From Perognathus longimembris pacificus (taxonomy: Eukaryota > Chordata > Mammalia > Rodentia > Heteromyidae), in contig NC_063164.1 in NCBI RefSeq assembly GCF_023159225.1, positions 72,587,300 through 72,651,299 of the forward strand: DNA of 64,000 bases, read 5' to 3'. Position 1 is the stretch's first letter; every line of letters starts with the position of its first letter. Both the position numbers and the translations under genes were made by a program. The notes under the pieces were generated by a model, which worked only from the letters and a program-made list of their open reading frames with translations, was not told where the DNA came from and did no database searches. Shown in pieces: positions 33,841-45,250 of the stretch.

Positions 33841-35102
33841 GTTACATACATTTCCACAGGTAGCTCAACTCGTTTACTCCTCCAAATGATCTTTAAATTA
33901 TCATCCTGAACATATCGCCAAACCAATAAGCCCTATGTTTGGAATATGTGCTTTACAAATTTGTGATGACAATAAACATAAATTACCTTAGGAAACATTC
34001 TTCCTTTATACTGTGAAACCATCATATCGAATATAAACTTATGGGCTTGTGTGCACTTTAGCATAGTGGAGTTAACATGGGAGGAGGGGGGAAATCCCAA
34101 CCCAATGTACAAATGAAATTCCATGTGAACAGTATCACTAGCATAACCTAAAGATAGAGAATGCCCATACTGTGAATAGTGAAAAATGTCCAGATTCTGG
34201 GGAATGGTTGTTGACATTGTCACTGCATGTCAGCTTTGTGGTCAGCAAAGGCAAAGAAAGAATTGCAACAAAGATAAAGGAGGGAGGCAAGCAAAATGCT
34301 GGATGATGACTTGGAAAGCTTACTACAAAATATCAAAACATGAAAGAACAAATCAACCTGGAAAAATGTCTGTGAGTAGCTGAGCAAAATTCCAGGGAAG
34401 GACTTCACAGTTACTACAAATTGAAAGGGTAGGATCAATTTAAGAAGATTGATGTGATTAGCTGGGCAAGTTTGATAAAATGTGAATGGTTTAAAATTGT
34501 AATTTCTAGAGAAATAGGGAGAAGAGGTGAGGAGAATTTAATATTCTGCAAGAGAAAAGAGAACCATAAAGCTGGAGAGCTCACATTCTCTTCTCCAACA
34601 TACCAACAAGCCAATAAACAAGCAAGCTTTGCTAAAGTGTATTTACTATATTGTATTGGCAAAAAGAGAATAGTATTAATTACAAAAATATTAGAAAACA
34701 CCTTACTGTCATAAAAGTTTAGAGACAAGAGTTATATAGAAAGGTATTGCAAAAAAAATAGAAAATGAAATTACCTATCATCTGAGAAGAATAATCACTA
34801 CTCACTTGAGAAATGAACACAAAGCACTATAAACAGAATTAAATGTGCTTATAGAAACTTCAAAAGATTTAGAAATTCTTTTTAGAACTTTAAAAATTAA
34901 AACAGAAATGATTAAAATCCAGAGAGATCTTAAAAGAGACACTGAAATTAGAATAGAAATAGAACATACAAATTATCTTATAAATGAAGATTCTCTTATA
35001 ACAATAATAATTACAATAAATAATATAATAAATTAGTAGAATAACCTCAAAAGGGAGTTTAATAAAATAATTGGAAAAAATTAAACAACAAAGTAATGGA
35101 TA

Positions 35103-35103
<1 letters not shown>
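33841..35103. other. No recognisable gene
   Basis: Unassigned. From about 34730 the plus strand becomes A-rich, as in the sense strand of old L1/HAL1 5' halves, but I could not match it to a specific part. Confidence 0.4.

Positions 35104-35157
<54 letters not shown>
35104..35157. repeat. (CA)n microsatellite
   Basis: About 54 bases of perfect CA repeat. Confidence 0.95.
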
Positions 35158-35161
<4 letters not shown>

Positions 35162-35294
35162 AAAGAATGAAGAAGGCCAGGAAGAAAGTAGTGAAATGAA
35201 AAACAAGAAAAAGGAATGACATTCATATTTTTAGAGTATGTGAAGAGAAAATAATTTAAAAGGTCCAAATCCAATATTTAAAAGTATAATATAA

Positions 35295-35497
35295 GGCTGG
35301 GAATATGGCCTAGTGGCAAGAGCGCTTGCCTCTTATACATGAAGCCCTGGGTTCACTTGCTCAGCACCACATAAATAGAAAAAGCCAGAAGTGGTGCTGT
35401 GGCTAAAGTGACAGAGTGCTAGCCTTGAGCAAAAAGAAGCCAGGGAAGGTGCTCAGGCCTGACTTCAAGACCCAGAACTGGCAAAAAAAAAAAAAAT
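35295..35497 (+). mobile_element. IDL-Geo-type SINE
   Basis: A complete copy: 'ggctgggaatatggcctagtgg', 'gggttcacttgctcagcacc', 'gccagaagtggtgctgtggct', 'gctagccttgagcaaaaag', then A14. The 11-base target duplication 'gtataatataa' lies at 35284-35294 and 35498-35508. Confidence 0.95.
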
Positions 35498-35508
35498 GTA
35501 TAATATAA

Positions 35509-36041
35509 AACAACTACCAGAAATAGGAAAAGATCTAATATGCTTATTAAATGGGTTCATCATGTACTTTAGAAAATTAAGAAAGAATAGTAAACTCTCA
35601 ACATATCATAACAAACAATTATATTGCAAAGAAAAAGTCTCTTAGGACTCTAGGAAAAAATTATAAGGGCAAAATGAGTTTAAGTGTATTATAGCACAGT
35701 GACTTCTCCATTTTTAAGTTCTTGTTGGATATAAAAATTTTAAAGCAGTGACAAAGAAAATTGTAGCAGAAGAACTATATTATTTTAAAATACAAATGTT
35801 CAATTATGACTAAAACCCACATGAAAATGATTAAAGGCTTATGTACTGAATTGTGACAACATTTCAATAATGAAATCAAATAGTAAAAGTTAGAAGTAAG
35901 AGAAGAAGCAAACAGAGAAGAAGCAAGCAGAGAAGTGGAACAGAGAGTTGTTGATGTAGAGGCAACAAGTGTGTACTAACCATATTGAACAAGTCCTGGG
36001 AAGTCACAGAGCAAAGGTTTCAATAAAGAAAAGAGGCAACA
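35509..36041. other. No recognisable gene or repeat
   Basis: A-rich unassigned sequence. Confidence 0.4.
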
Positions 36042-36240
36042 GGGGCTGGGAATGTGGCTTAGTGGTAGAGTGTTTGCCTTAGCAAGCATGAAGCTCTGGG
36101 TTCAACTCCTCAGCACCACAGAAACAGAAAAAGTTGGAAAAGTTGGAAGTGGCACTATGGCTCAAGTGGTAGAGCACCAGCTTTAAGCTGAAGAGCTCAG
36201 AGACAGTGCCCATGTGCAGAGTTCAAGCACCATGACTGGA
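36042..36240 (+). mobile_element. IDL-Geo-type SINE with short insertion
   Basis: It has the ID part ('ggggctgggaatgtggctta', 'gggttcaactcctcagcacc') and the right monomer ('ggctcaagtggtagagcacc', 'gagttcaagcaccatgactgg'). 'aaagttgga' is repeated once in the linker. The A-tail is replaced by the GATA/GA microsatellite that follows. Confidence 0.92.
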
Positions 36241-36257
36241 GAGATAGAGATAGAGAG

Positions 36258-36321
<64 letters not shown>
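36241..36321. repeat. (GATA)n(GA)n microsatellite at a SINE tail
   Basis: A GATA tract of about 40 bases flows into a GA tract directly at the 3' end of the SINE at 36042. Confidence 0.95.
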
Positions 36322-36323
<2 letters not shown>

Positions 36324-36956
36324 GCATAGGAAGACATTCAACCATGTATCAATATAAAATGACTTGTCACTAAATAAAAATGCAATCTTATTGAAAACAT
36401 GCTTGCAGGAAAAGAAGCAATGTAAAATACATTATAAAATAGTAAAAATGTTTTGAGCTAAATCTATATTAATAAGTATACATTAGTAAATATAAATGGA
36501 CCTATGTATTAAAAGAAAAAGATTTGCCTTTTAACTCCTAAAATAAGATAGATATATGCTGTGTACATGAGAAAGAAAAATAAAACTAAAAATGAATGGC
36601 TCCCAAAATGTAAAATTGATTATACTTGATGACCAATAAGAAAGTTGTGAGACTCAGAATAAATACAGTCAAAAAATGAATCTAACTAAAATTCAAATGT
36701 ATGACAGTTCACAATGTAGAGGGAGGGGAAAGAAAGACTGTCCAGAAAAACCTATGGAGAAATTTAAAGCCTAAAGACAAAAAAAAAACCCTACATAAAT
36801 ACCTATGTCCTCCTGATAATACATTTGCTTTTTCATGGACAAGTGGGTTCTGACTCTGTTTAACCTGGGTATGAACACACAAGTAGATGGGGGATGATGA
36901 GAGTAAAAAATCTTTTCTATATTTAATTTCTATTATAGACTTGTTTGACTGGATTC
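36322..36956. other. No recognisable gene or repeat
   Basis: A-rich unassigned sequence. Confidence 0.4.
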
Positions 36957-37149
36957 TTTTAAATTTGTTATTTTTTAATTATATGTTTTATTATCTGTAA
37001 GTAGTTGTACAAAGGGGTTGCCATTCAATATATCAGTTTGTAAGTACAATGCATTTTGATCAACCCAACCCCTCTCCTATATTTTCATAGTTTCAGAGGA
37101 TATGTATTGAGTATTATGATTGTATTATCTCCCCTCCTAAATTTATTTT
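36957..37149 (-). mobile_element. Old L1 3' end
   Basis: The plus strand shows 'agtagttgtacaaaggggttgcc...cagtttgtaagtacaatgcattttgatcaa'. This resembles the complement of the 3' UTR end of copy A ('ggtgttgtgcaaagagggta') in an older form. A very similar piece follows at 37345. Confidence 0.6.
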
Positions 37150-37331
37150 TTTTACTTTAGATAATAATTTATTAACATCAACTATAATCTAAGATACTCT
37201 CTGTGTACATGAAGATAATATTTTAAAGGTCAGCTTTTTAGAGTTCCTGTAACATAACAGTAGCAAGAAATACAAGGTTCAATAAACTCTGTACATCACT
37301 TAGACAATAAATAAAAAATTGAGTAATTACA
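37150..37331 (+). mobile_element. Short TSD-flanked insert, L1-like 3' end
   Basis: A 182-base segment is bounded by the 13-base direct repeat 'ctaaatttatttt' at 37137-37149 and 37332-37344. It ends with 'aactctgtacatcacttagac' and 'aataaataaaaaa', like the sense 3' end of L1. The 5' part is not recognisable. Confidence 0.5.
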
Positions 37332-37344
37332 CTAAATTTATTTT

Positions 37345-37480
37345 AAAATGTATTTTATTACCTTTAAATAGTTGCACAAAGAAGTTGCTATTCCATAAAG
37401 CAGTTGTGAATACAATGTATCTTGATCAATGCCACTTCTTTTGTTTGTCTCTGCAATTGCTATTTCCTCCTTATTAAAAA
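37345..37480 (-). mobile_element. Old L1 3' end
   Basis: The plus strand shows 'tttaaatagttgcacaaagaagttgcta' and 'gtgaatacaatgtatcttgatcaatg', parallel to the piece at 36957-37149. Confidence 0.6.
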
Positions 37481-37489
37481 TCTATTGAT

Positions 37490-37800
37490 TTCACATCTTT
37501 ATTGTGGGGAAGACAGTATAGAACCAGTCTTATATTCTTGGACCCGTCCTCTATTGTATGGACATTGAGAGGTAATGCGGAAATAGTCACCAAGTTTCAG
37601 GACCACCTGGACCAATATTGGCTGCCAAGCTGGCTGCTTCCTTGAGCTGTGCCTGGTGGTTGTATTCCTACAACTTCATTTAGTGTCCTTTCCATTTGTT
37701 CCAGTTCCTCTTTTTGAAGAGTGAGTTTGTGTCCAGTCTCCAGACATTGAGTGCCTTTAGTCCTGAGGATGCTAGGGGACATATGTTCTGACCATCTCTG
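37490..37800 (-). other. Possible 3' end of an unidentified retrocopied transcript
   Basis: The minus strand has a 61-codon frame (37597-37782) with a Gln/Glu-rich, coiled-coil-like stretch ('LQKEELEQMERTLNEVV'). An AATAAA follows near 37500. The combination recalls the 3' part of a processed mRNA copy. I do not recognise a parent gene, no clear A-tail follows, and it may be chance. Confidence 0.25.
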
Positions 37801-37890
37801 TTTGCTTCTTGAAATTAGAGCTCAACAGGAAAAACCTTTAGTCTTGTACTGGACTGAATTTTCATTTCATTCTTACTCTGTGGCATGAAG

Positions 37891-37896
37891 ATTGTG

Positions 37897-37931
<35 letters not shown>

Positions 37932-37933
37932 GG
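37891..37933. repeat. (TG)n microsatellite
   Basis: About 42 bases of TG with one TTTG interruption. Confidence 0.9.
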
Positions 37934-38224
37934 GTGTAATAAAAAGGAAGTCTGGAAATATAAACTGTGACTTTACATGAAATTCCTCACTGATTCAATA
38001 ATTGAATCAATGTTTTAAATGAATGGAATCAATGGAATTCAATTCCTCACTGATAGAATTTGAAACTTTTTGTTACTATATCTTGTTCATTTCTTATTAA
38101 ACTTACCCATACAATTATAATCTGTAAACAATACTGTTAGAATGAACTCTCATTAATTATGATTAAAAATTTATCATTGCCAAACACTGGTGTTCATACT
38201 TAATAGACCTTAAGTTTGGAGATT

Positions 38225-38323
38225 AGCTGGGAACCAGTGGCTCACACTTGTAATCCTAGCTACTCAGGAGGCTGAAATTTGAGTATTACAGTTCAAAGCC
38301 AGCCTAGGCAGGAAAATCTGTGA
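38225..38323 (+). mobile_element. B1-Geo SINE, left (7SL-like) part
   Basis: It reads 'agctgggaaccagtggctca', 'taatcctagctactcaggagg', 'gttcaaagccagcctaggcagg', a B1/7SL-like unit. The SINE is interrupted at 38324 by an L1 3' end and resumes at about 38461. Confidence 0.85.
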
Positions 38324-38460
38324 CAGCAGGAGTTGGTAGAGGGAAAAAGAAAAATACTGGAAGAAAAGGGAAGATGTGACATTGTTCAGAAAGAAATTTA
38401 CTCATTACTTACTTAATCTATTTAACTGTAACCCTCTGTACATCACCTTTACAATAAAAA
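38324..38460 (+). mobile_element. L1 3' end nested in a SINE
   Basis: It contains 'gaaatttactcattacttac', 'aactgtaaccctctgtacatc' and ends 'acaataaaaa', the terminal L1 3' UTR in sense. The SINE words 'gaaaatctgtga' before it and 'aaagtccatga' after it look like a diverged target duplication. Confidence 0.75.
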
Positions 38461-38578
38461 TAAAGTCCATGAGTCTCATTGACAGTTAATTAGCTCAAAA
38501 AAGCTCAAAGAGTACGAGCTTTGAGCAAAAATGCTCAGGGATAGCACCATCACCCCGAGTTCAAGCCACAGGACTGGA
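38461..38578 (+). mobile_element. B1-Geo SINE, right part
   Basis: It resumes with 'gtccatgagtctcattgacagttaatt' and then 'gctttgagcaaaaatgctcaggg', 'gagttcaagccacaggactgg', the right monomer of the SINE begun at 38225. Confidence 0.8.
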
Positions 38579-38599
38579 ACAACAGCAACAAGAAATCAA

Positions 38600-39629
38600 A
38601 AGCACAACCCCAAATACCTAACCATGTTTTCCAAAAAGGAAAGTTCCCTTACCATTTTTTTCTATATATCCAATAGTTTTTGCATTATATTTGCTAGTAT
38701 TTTTATAAATTAAATTTTATTATTGATAATTAGTTTTCCCATCATTTCCTTGTCTCTATGCTTTGTTATTTCATGTACATGTATTATCAATAACCATTGT
38801 CTTCTTTCTGATGTGAATGGAAATAATTTAATGCTTTATTGTATTGCCTAATGATGATCTTTCAATTTTATTTAGAAATGCTAGATTTTAGGTCAATTTA
38901 CAAAGAAGTTTTAAGACTATAATCATTAAAAATGATACATTTAATCCTTAAGTTTCTATTTTAGCTCAAATATTTGAACTAATTTCCAATATTTTATTGT
39001 AGAATCAAGGACTTTTATTTGAATGTAGGCTGATGATTGGAGATATAAATCTTTTCTTTAGCATAAATGATACTTATATAAACACTGTGTATAATTTACT
39101 TTTATGTGTCCTTGGTTTGCTGCTATTCTAAACCTTAACAGATTTATAAAATCTTCTTTAATGATTCACCTTTATTTGGTCACCCTAAAGAATTTAACTT
39201 TTCTTAGAACTAGTAACTCTTTTTGGTATTTGTTGATTGCTATGTGATTAGGTGATTATTGCAATGTCTGGCTAATACAAATAAATATACTTAGGAGCAT
39301 AAAATTTTGTAAGGATGTACTTAGCATGTTGGAACAGATATGTGAATCCATAGGAGAGAAGTTGATTCTAAGCAATCATAAATGCATATTCATTTTTTCC
39401 TTTATAGAGAGAAAGGTAATCAGATACACTGAAGGTGATCTAGTAGTTGCCATTTAAGTATTTGTTTGCTTAGAATAGACTATCCTCAAATGGACTCACC
39501 TCTCTTGCTCCAGTATTCTTACAAAATTCTATATGCTTTTTCTACACATATATATTTTTACTCCAAAGAAGGTCATAGAATTCTGATAACATTTGTTTTA
39601 AAACTCATCGACATCCACAGAATTTTACT
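38600..39629. other. Long stretch without a recognised gene
   Basis: Very AT-rich. It may contain further L1 debris, but I cannot align any part. Confidence 0.4.
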
Positions 39630-39965
39630 GTATAAATTATTTTAATTTTTGCAATGACAATAATGTTTTTTCTCTTAATGTGTATCATATCATTAAGTTG
39701 TTCATATTAAGCCATCCTTGCATTTTTAGCATATTATTATTTTCTTTATAATGTAGTTCATGACATTTTATTTTAATCTATACTAAACTCTTCCTGCTAT
39801 CATTTTATTTAGAATTCTTGCTTGGGAATGCATATGTAAAATTAGTCTACTTCTTTTGTGAACTCTTTATCATATTTTGGCAATTATAATTACCTTTTGA
39901 GGACCCTTATAAACATAAATAGTACTTTTCTTTGATTTTCTCTTAGTGAAATTTTCAACTAAAAG
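39630..39965 (-). mobile_element. Ancient L1 ORF2 fragment (RT region)
   Basis: The plus strand follows the reversed L1 order: 'aatgtgtatcatatcattaagttg', 'aagccatccttgcat', 'tgggaatgcatatgtaaaattagtct'. It is strongly diverged. Confidence 0.55.
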
Positions 39966-40230
39966 TTTCCTAATTGAGAAGTAATAACAATAAGCATTGA
40001 TATCGATCATCCTCAGTACATATTTTCATTCAACATTTCTGAGATTGCTCCAACCTCCAGTGTGGAGTGTTTTGTTTTTTTTTTTTATCATTCTTTGCTT
40101 CATTACACAGAGACAGGATAAAATGAAATCCATGATACATCATCTGCTGGGTGAATGATGAGGTCAGGAATAGCTTTTTCAACATACACAGGCCTCTGTG
40201 TATATCCAATGCACCTCACTCTCTAATAGA

Positions 40231-40274
<44 letters not shown>

Positions 40275-41885
40275 TATCATATATATGATAATAAGGGTCT
40301 TTTGCCTCATTTGTGTCAGGTATAAGATTTCAATTGGTGTTAATGGAAGTATAGTGAGTTTATCTAAGGAAATGAATGGACTCCATGGCAAAATTTAAGA
40401 TTTTCAAAATTGTCTCACTTCACATAGAGTTTTTCCCACAAGGGGCAAGAATAAAGTATATGAAAAAGACAAGTGAAAAAAAATCATTGAGTATTAAGTC
40501 GGACTGCATGTTGGTCATATTCTTTCTCTGAAATGGACAATTACTTTACTTATCTAATCATTCAAACAACTTTTGTGGTGCTAATTAGATTTTAGAGAAT
40601 CTGTATACATTTTGCATATTTTTTCACCTAATCATCTTACTTGTTAGTCATTGTTTTAGGTGTAAGAAATAATGTTAGTAAGAAAAATGTGGATATTACT
40701 GCACTTATTACATTTTGTTTCTAAAATAAAATATTCTTTTTGTGATAGGTAATTTTCTGCCTGTGGTGATAGTGCATAATTTCTCACTTTGGAGGTTGAT
40801 AAACATGCCATGTAGTCATAAGTTTAACAAATACCCACATTAATACCCATGTTTATTTTAGAATCAAACATGGTTTGTTACCATGCAGAGTTCATTTTGA
40901 ATTTTTGTTAGAAGACATTATTAAACATTTCATGTGTTATAAATTATGTATAATGCTACAGTCAGCAGCATCTTGAACTACTTGCTGATCTAAGAAATTC
41001 CATCTCTAATGACAGTTTGCAAATTCAAGATGAGTGTAAACCTAACTGTGGTCTTTAAAAAAATGGAAGAACTGAATTATATAACCTACTGCATTTCATA
41101 GATATTCATGGAACCTAGAGAGATTTATAACAGAAAGTAATAGCCAGTTCAAATATAGAAGAAACACTGTTGTGAAAGTAATAGGGACAAATCTTGCCAG
41201 AGATTATTGGCCTTTAGTCAGCAAAATCATGGAAAGGAAACATTTGGTACCTTCTGGTTTCAACAGAAGATACAGATAACTACTGAAGAACAGAAATATT
41301 AAATATATCTTTTGCTAATTATTTTACCATTAGAAAGGACACCCTTTGTGTATCATGTTTAAAATAGCAATATTAATAAGGACAATAGAAAATTAAAAGG
41401 CACTGAAATAATAAAATATTTCTTTATTTAGATCCTTTAGCTTTGAATTCATTAACATTTTCAAATTTGCCATTGCTTTCTCAAGGAACTCCTCTAGCAC
41501 TTTCTTTAGCTAGGATACTAAGGCTTTAACTGATGCATTTTCTGTTTTTCTCAATTGAGAATTAATAGGATGAAAAAAAAGGCTCATGTCCACTTCCTAT
41601 GCCTGAGTAGACACAGCTATGTGGTACAGAAGAATAAATAAATAAATACACTTTTAAATTTCTGTCCAGCAATTCAGCAATAATGATTAAGATCTGTTTG
41701 GCAGCGTTTATTCACACTAAGAAACACCAAGCTCTCTAAAACTGGTTGGCCCTTTCCAATATACTGTGCTAAAAAATCTTGTCAATTGTGAAATAATTGT
41801 CAGCCATTGTGGGATTTGAGCAACTGGGACCAACATGATTATAGAAGATATATACATGTATATGTATTCAAAATATGCAAAATGA

Positions 41886-41887
<2 letters not shown>
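39966..41887. other. Long stretch without a recognised gene
   Basis: Apart from the GT/TA microsatellite at 40236-40275 nothing is recognisable. Confidence 0.45.
40236..40275. repeat. (GT)n(AT)n microsatellite
   Basis: A GT tract of about 27 bases is followed by an AT tract. Confidence 0.9.

Positions 41888-41947
<60 letters not shown>
41888..41947. repeat. (GA)n tract
   Basis: About 60 bases of pure GA repeat. Confidence 0.95.
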
Positions 41948-41949
<2 letters not shown>

Positions 41950-42934
41950 TAGTCAATGGTTCTTGGACAGAATTCTTACCAACATTAAGTTTCCTGGCAA
42001 TGCCAAGGATTAAGTACAAGCTGACTTATTTCCAAGCTTATTCTGCTTATGCTGTTCTCAAACAAGGCAATTTAAAGGCATGTCTGTTGTAAATTTTCTA
42101 ACAGTGTTCACAGGCAAGTACTGAGGTATCTCCTCCAGACACATAGGATTGGTACAATTCAGATAGTGTTTGTTTGGTATTTGCTAATTATTACTGTTGC
42201 TACACTTTTGGACAAAGTCTAGAATTCTGAGATTTAATAGTCATACGGGAACTATGGTCTCCAATTCATGGTTTATTGTAAGAGAGATGTCAATATGTGA
42301 GCCTGTCCAAAGAATGGTTAGCAACATTAGGATAAGAATTGTTTCATAGCAGCTCCAAGCAATTACAAATGCTTTAATTTTTATATATGTACAGGGGTGA
42401 GGAGGGAGAAGTTCAGTCTATACTGATTTTGATGTGTGTGGGAAAAGTGAATACTCAATGCACTTTTATAACATGCTGAACAACTTAATGAGTTTTGGAA
42501 AGAAAACAAGCACGTAAATCATTGCAAGTTCATTGTTTAAGCTCTGGGTTCTTATCAGATAAAACTTCCTTGACCTTGAAATAAGTGACAGTAAGGGCCA
42601 TATCATTCCACTTTTTGTAGGGTGAACTATAAATTAACCACATAGATGGAATATGGTGCTTCTCCTCCCACTCCATGCCAGACAGGAAGTTGGAAAATGA
42701 TTTAGATGTTTGGCAATAGGAACTAAGGAAATTTACGCTTCAAGGTACATTTCAAGGAGTTTTCAGGTTTATACAGTAATGTAGCAGTTCAGGAAACCCT
42801 AGGTCCTTGTATTGAACAATATAGCACTTTGCTTTGTGGTCCCTGATTTGGGCATAAATCTTTAAATGAAAAAGAAGGCATTTCTTGGAAGCTAATAGTT
42901 CCTAACTAGAAACTTACTTGACTGTGGACATCAT
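41948..42934. other. Long stretch without a recognised gene or repeat
   Basis: Unassigned sequence. Confidence 0.45.
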
Positions 42935-43072
42935 TTGGCCAACCTCCTTTTTACATGTAGATAAACTGAGTTGCAGAGAGGTGTTATGACCTGGGTAGGT
43001 CATGAATTTGGTCTGAATTGCAACTAGTAGACTTCAGATCTACTGGTTCTTGGTGATGTGACACTATACTGG
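42935..43072 (-). mobile_element. MIR element
   Basis: The plus strand shows 'gccaacctcctttttacatgtagataaactgagttgcagagaggtg', 'gacctgggtaggtcatgaa' and 'ctagtagacttcagatctactgg', in the order of the reversed MIR core. Confidence 0.8.
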
Positions 43073-43654
43073 GAAAAAAGGCTACAGGGTTAGAAACAGC
43101 ATGAAAATGAAACCCTATTTTATCTACCAATTAAGGCATCTTTATAGACTACTCTCCCTCTGAAGGTCATCATAGAGAGCATCTCTCTACAGTTATTTAG
43201 GATCAGTTCCCTGTTGAGCCTTGGTCTCACTTTTTTGAGAAACATAATAGTTTACATCAATAGTATCACTTTGTTTCTTTTTAGTACTTATTACAGAAGG
43301 TCATCTTTCAAACTTTTTCTTATTATTTTTCATACTCATAGAAAGAACTTTTGTAATGCAGCAGACTTGAACTCTGAGACTTATCATTTATTTCATAGGG
43401 GTTAGTTCAGAATAGGAATTTAATATCTTACATATAAAATTTTGTTCTATTTTGAGCTCATTTTATCTCTTCCTATTAAATTTATTACACATGTGGCCCG
43501 GGTAGCTCCTAGGTACATGTAAATGTAGCATGCATTGATCCTACAAACATTTGATAAGCCATTAAATGCTATACTCTTTATTAAATTTATAATAATTTTC
43601 TTTCTCATTTCTAGATGTGTTGGAAGTGCATTGCCAATGCATAGGTGCTATTTC
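43073..43654. other. No recognisable gene or repeat
   Basis: Unassigned sequence. Confidence 0.45.
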
Positions 43655-43842
43655 TGTGTGGTTATTTAATTCAAAACTAATTAAACTTAATTAGTATTAA
43701 AAACATCAGTTTAATTTAAAAAACCCACATTGTAAATAATTAATAGTCACATGTGATTAGTGGCTAGTATATTGGACAATAATATAGATGAGCTAGACAT
43801 AGGACATCTCCACGATCACAGAATGTTTTACTGGACCTTCTG
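43655..43842 (+). mobile_element. Fossil hAT-Charlie-type DNA transposon fragment
   Basis: The segment 'cacatgtgattagtggctagtatattggacaataatatagatg' followed by 'gacatctccacgatcacagaatgttttactgg' matches the end region of a short non-autonomous hAT (MER1-group) repeat known from mammals, as I recall it. The exact family and strand convention are not certain. Confidence 0.55.
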
Positions 43843-44372
43843 CTTTAGAAAAATGGAAGCCCCCTCTCAAGATCTGTGCAATTAATATGGTCCAAATCCA
43901 CATTTTAAGGCATTGATCATTTCTATAGAATTTAAACAAACAATGGGTTGAAAATGTCTTGGGATTTAATTATAACTTATATCTAGGTGATAAAACATAT
44001 GTAGGGGAAAACAGTAAAAATTCAATTTAATTTAAATTGCATTGTCTAAAAGCAATCCATCCACCAATTACATGACAATACTGTAGCATTTTTGGTAACT
44101 GCTTAATGCATTCTTAATCTAAGAGCTCTTTTTCATTCCTTAATGTAGTCCTGTAAGAAGTCTGGTCTATTGTAAAGTTCCAAATCTGCAATTATTTACA
44201 ACAAAGCCTACCTGAAAAGCACTGAACCTATAAACCTTCGAATTTAGAAGTCCATGACAAATGCAAAGTCAAGTAAATGTAGAATATAACTGTATTTATG
44301 AAAATCAATTAATCATGCCAATTTACATTAAATTTTATTTTTTTCTCTGAATAATTACTTGTTTATTGTCAA
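43843..44372. other. No recognisable gene or repeat
   Basis: Unassigned sequence. Confidence 0.45.
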
Positions 44373-44500
44373 TTATTTATTTATTGTCAAAGTTATGTAC
44401 AGAGGGGTTACAGTTTCATATGTAAGGCCGTGGATAAATTTCTTGTACAATTTGTTTCAACTTATTTTATTGTCTATCCCTCACACATTTTATTCCCTAA
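44373..44500 (-). mobile_element. 5'-truncated L1 3' end
   Basis: The plus strand shows 'tttattgtcaaagttatgtacagaggggttacagtttcatatgtaagg' and 'aaatttcttgtacaatttgttt', the reversed 3' UTR end of the L1 type of copy B. Confidence 0.8.
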
Positions 44501-44573
44501 ATATAAACTATAATTAAGTCCCAAGACCAAATTATTATTTTTTCTTTTTTAAAATAATTTTGAAAATTCAGGT

Positions 44574-44580
<7 letters not shown>

Positions 44581-44627
<47 letters not shown>
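44581..44627. repeat. (GT)n microsatellite
   Basis: About 46 bases of perfect GT repeat. Confidence 0.95.
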
Positions 44628-44628
<1 letters not shown>

Positions 44629-44754
44629 TGGCTGTTTTTGTTGACAATCCTCTATAAATGTAATTGTGGTTCCTTTTAAAGCAATATCTCCTTTTTCCTC
44701 ACCTTTGTCTACTTCAAATTTTCTCATTGTCTTGATGCAAGCATTTCCACTACA

Positions 44755-45250
44755 TGTACCTAGATAGGACTTTCTGAATATTGGTAAACTTTGAGTTTCT
44801 TGAATATGTGGCTTCCTGGATTTAGTGTGCTTTAGATATTTGGGGCCATTATTCCATTATCTATTGCTGTTGTTCCTTCCTACTTCTTTTCTCCCATTCT
44901 TAGATTCCAGATACATGCTTTGTATATGATGTATGTTAGTTTGTTTATGTTCCCCTCCATATTTCCTCTTTTTGTGCTCTAACCTAGATATTTTTAAAAT
45001 AAGCAATTTTTAGTTTAACTATTTTTCCTTTAGTTACTGTTCCATTGAAGCTTCCTATTGAATTCTTAATTTCATTTAGTGAGTCAATTTAATTAGTTTC
45101 AGTTATTATGTTTTCTTCTACTCCGAAATTTCCATTTGACTTAAAACATCATTTCCCATTCTTATGAATAAAATTCCATTTTGATTATTTTCTTTTTGAT
45201 GTTATAGTTATTATATTTTAATTCATTTCACTTATTTTCATTTAGAAAAG
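44755..45250 (-). mobile_element. Ancient L1/HAL1 ORF1-side fragment
   Basis: The plus strand shows degraded forms of 'tttggggccattattccatta', 'cttcttttctcccattcttag', 'cagttattatgttttcttctactcc' and 'gaaatttccatttg'. This is the reversed order of the ORF1 region of old L1-type elements. Confidence 0.5.

Noticed and set aside
37150..37331. Complete small SINE of a new family
   Set aside because: The direct repeats are convincing, but there are no pol III boxes and the 3' end looks like L1. I therefore keep it as a short L1-like insert and list the doubt as a finding.
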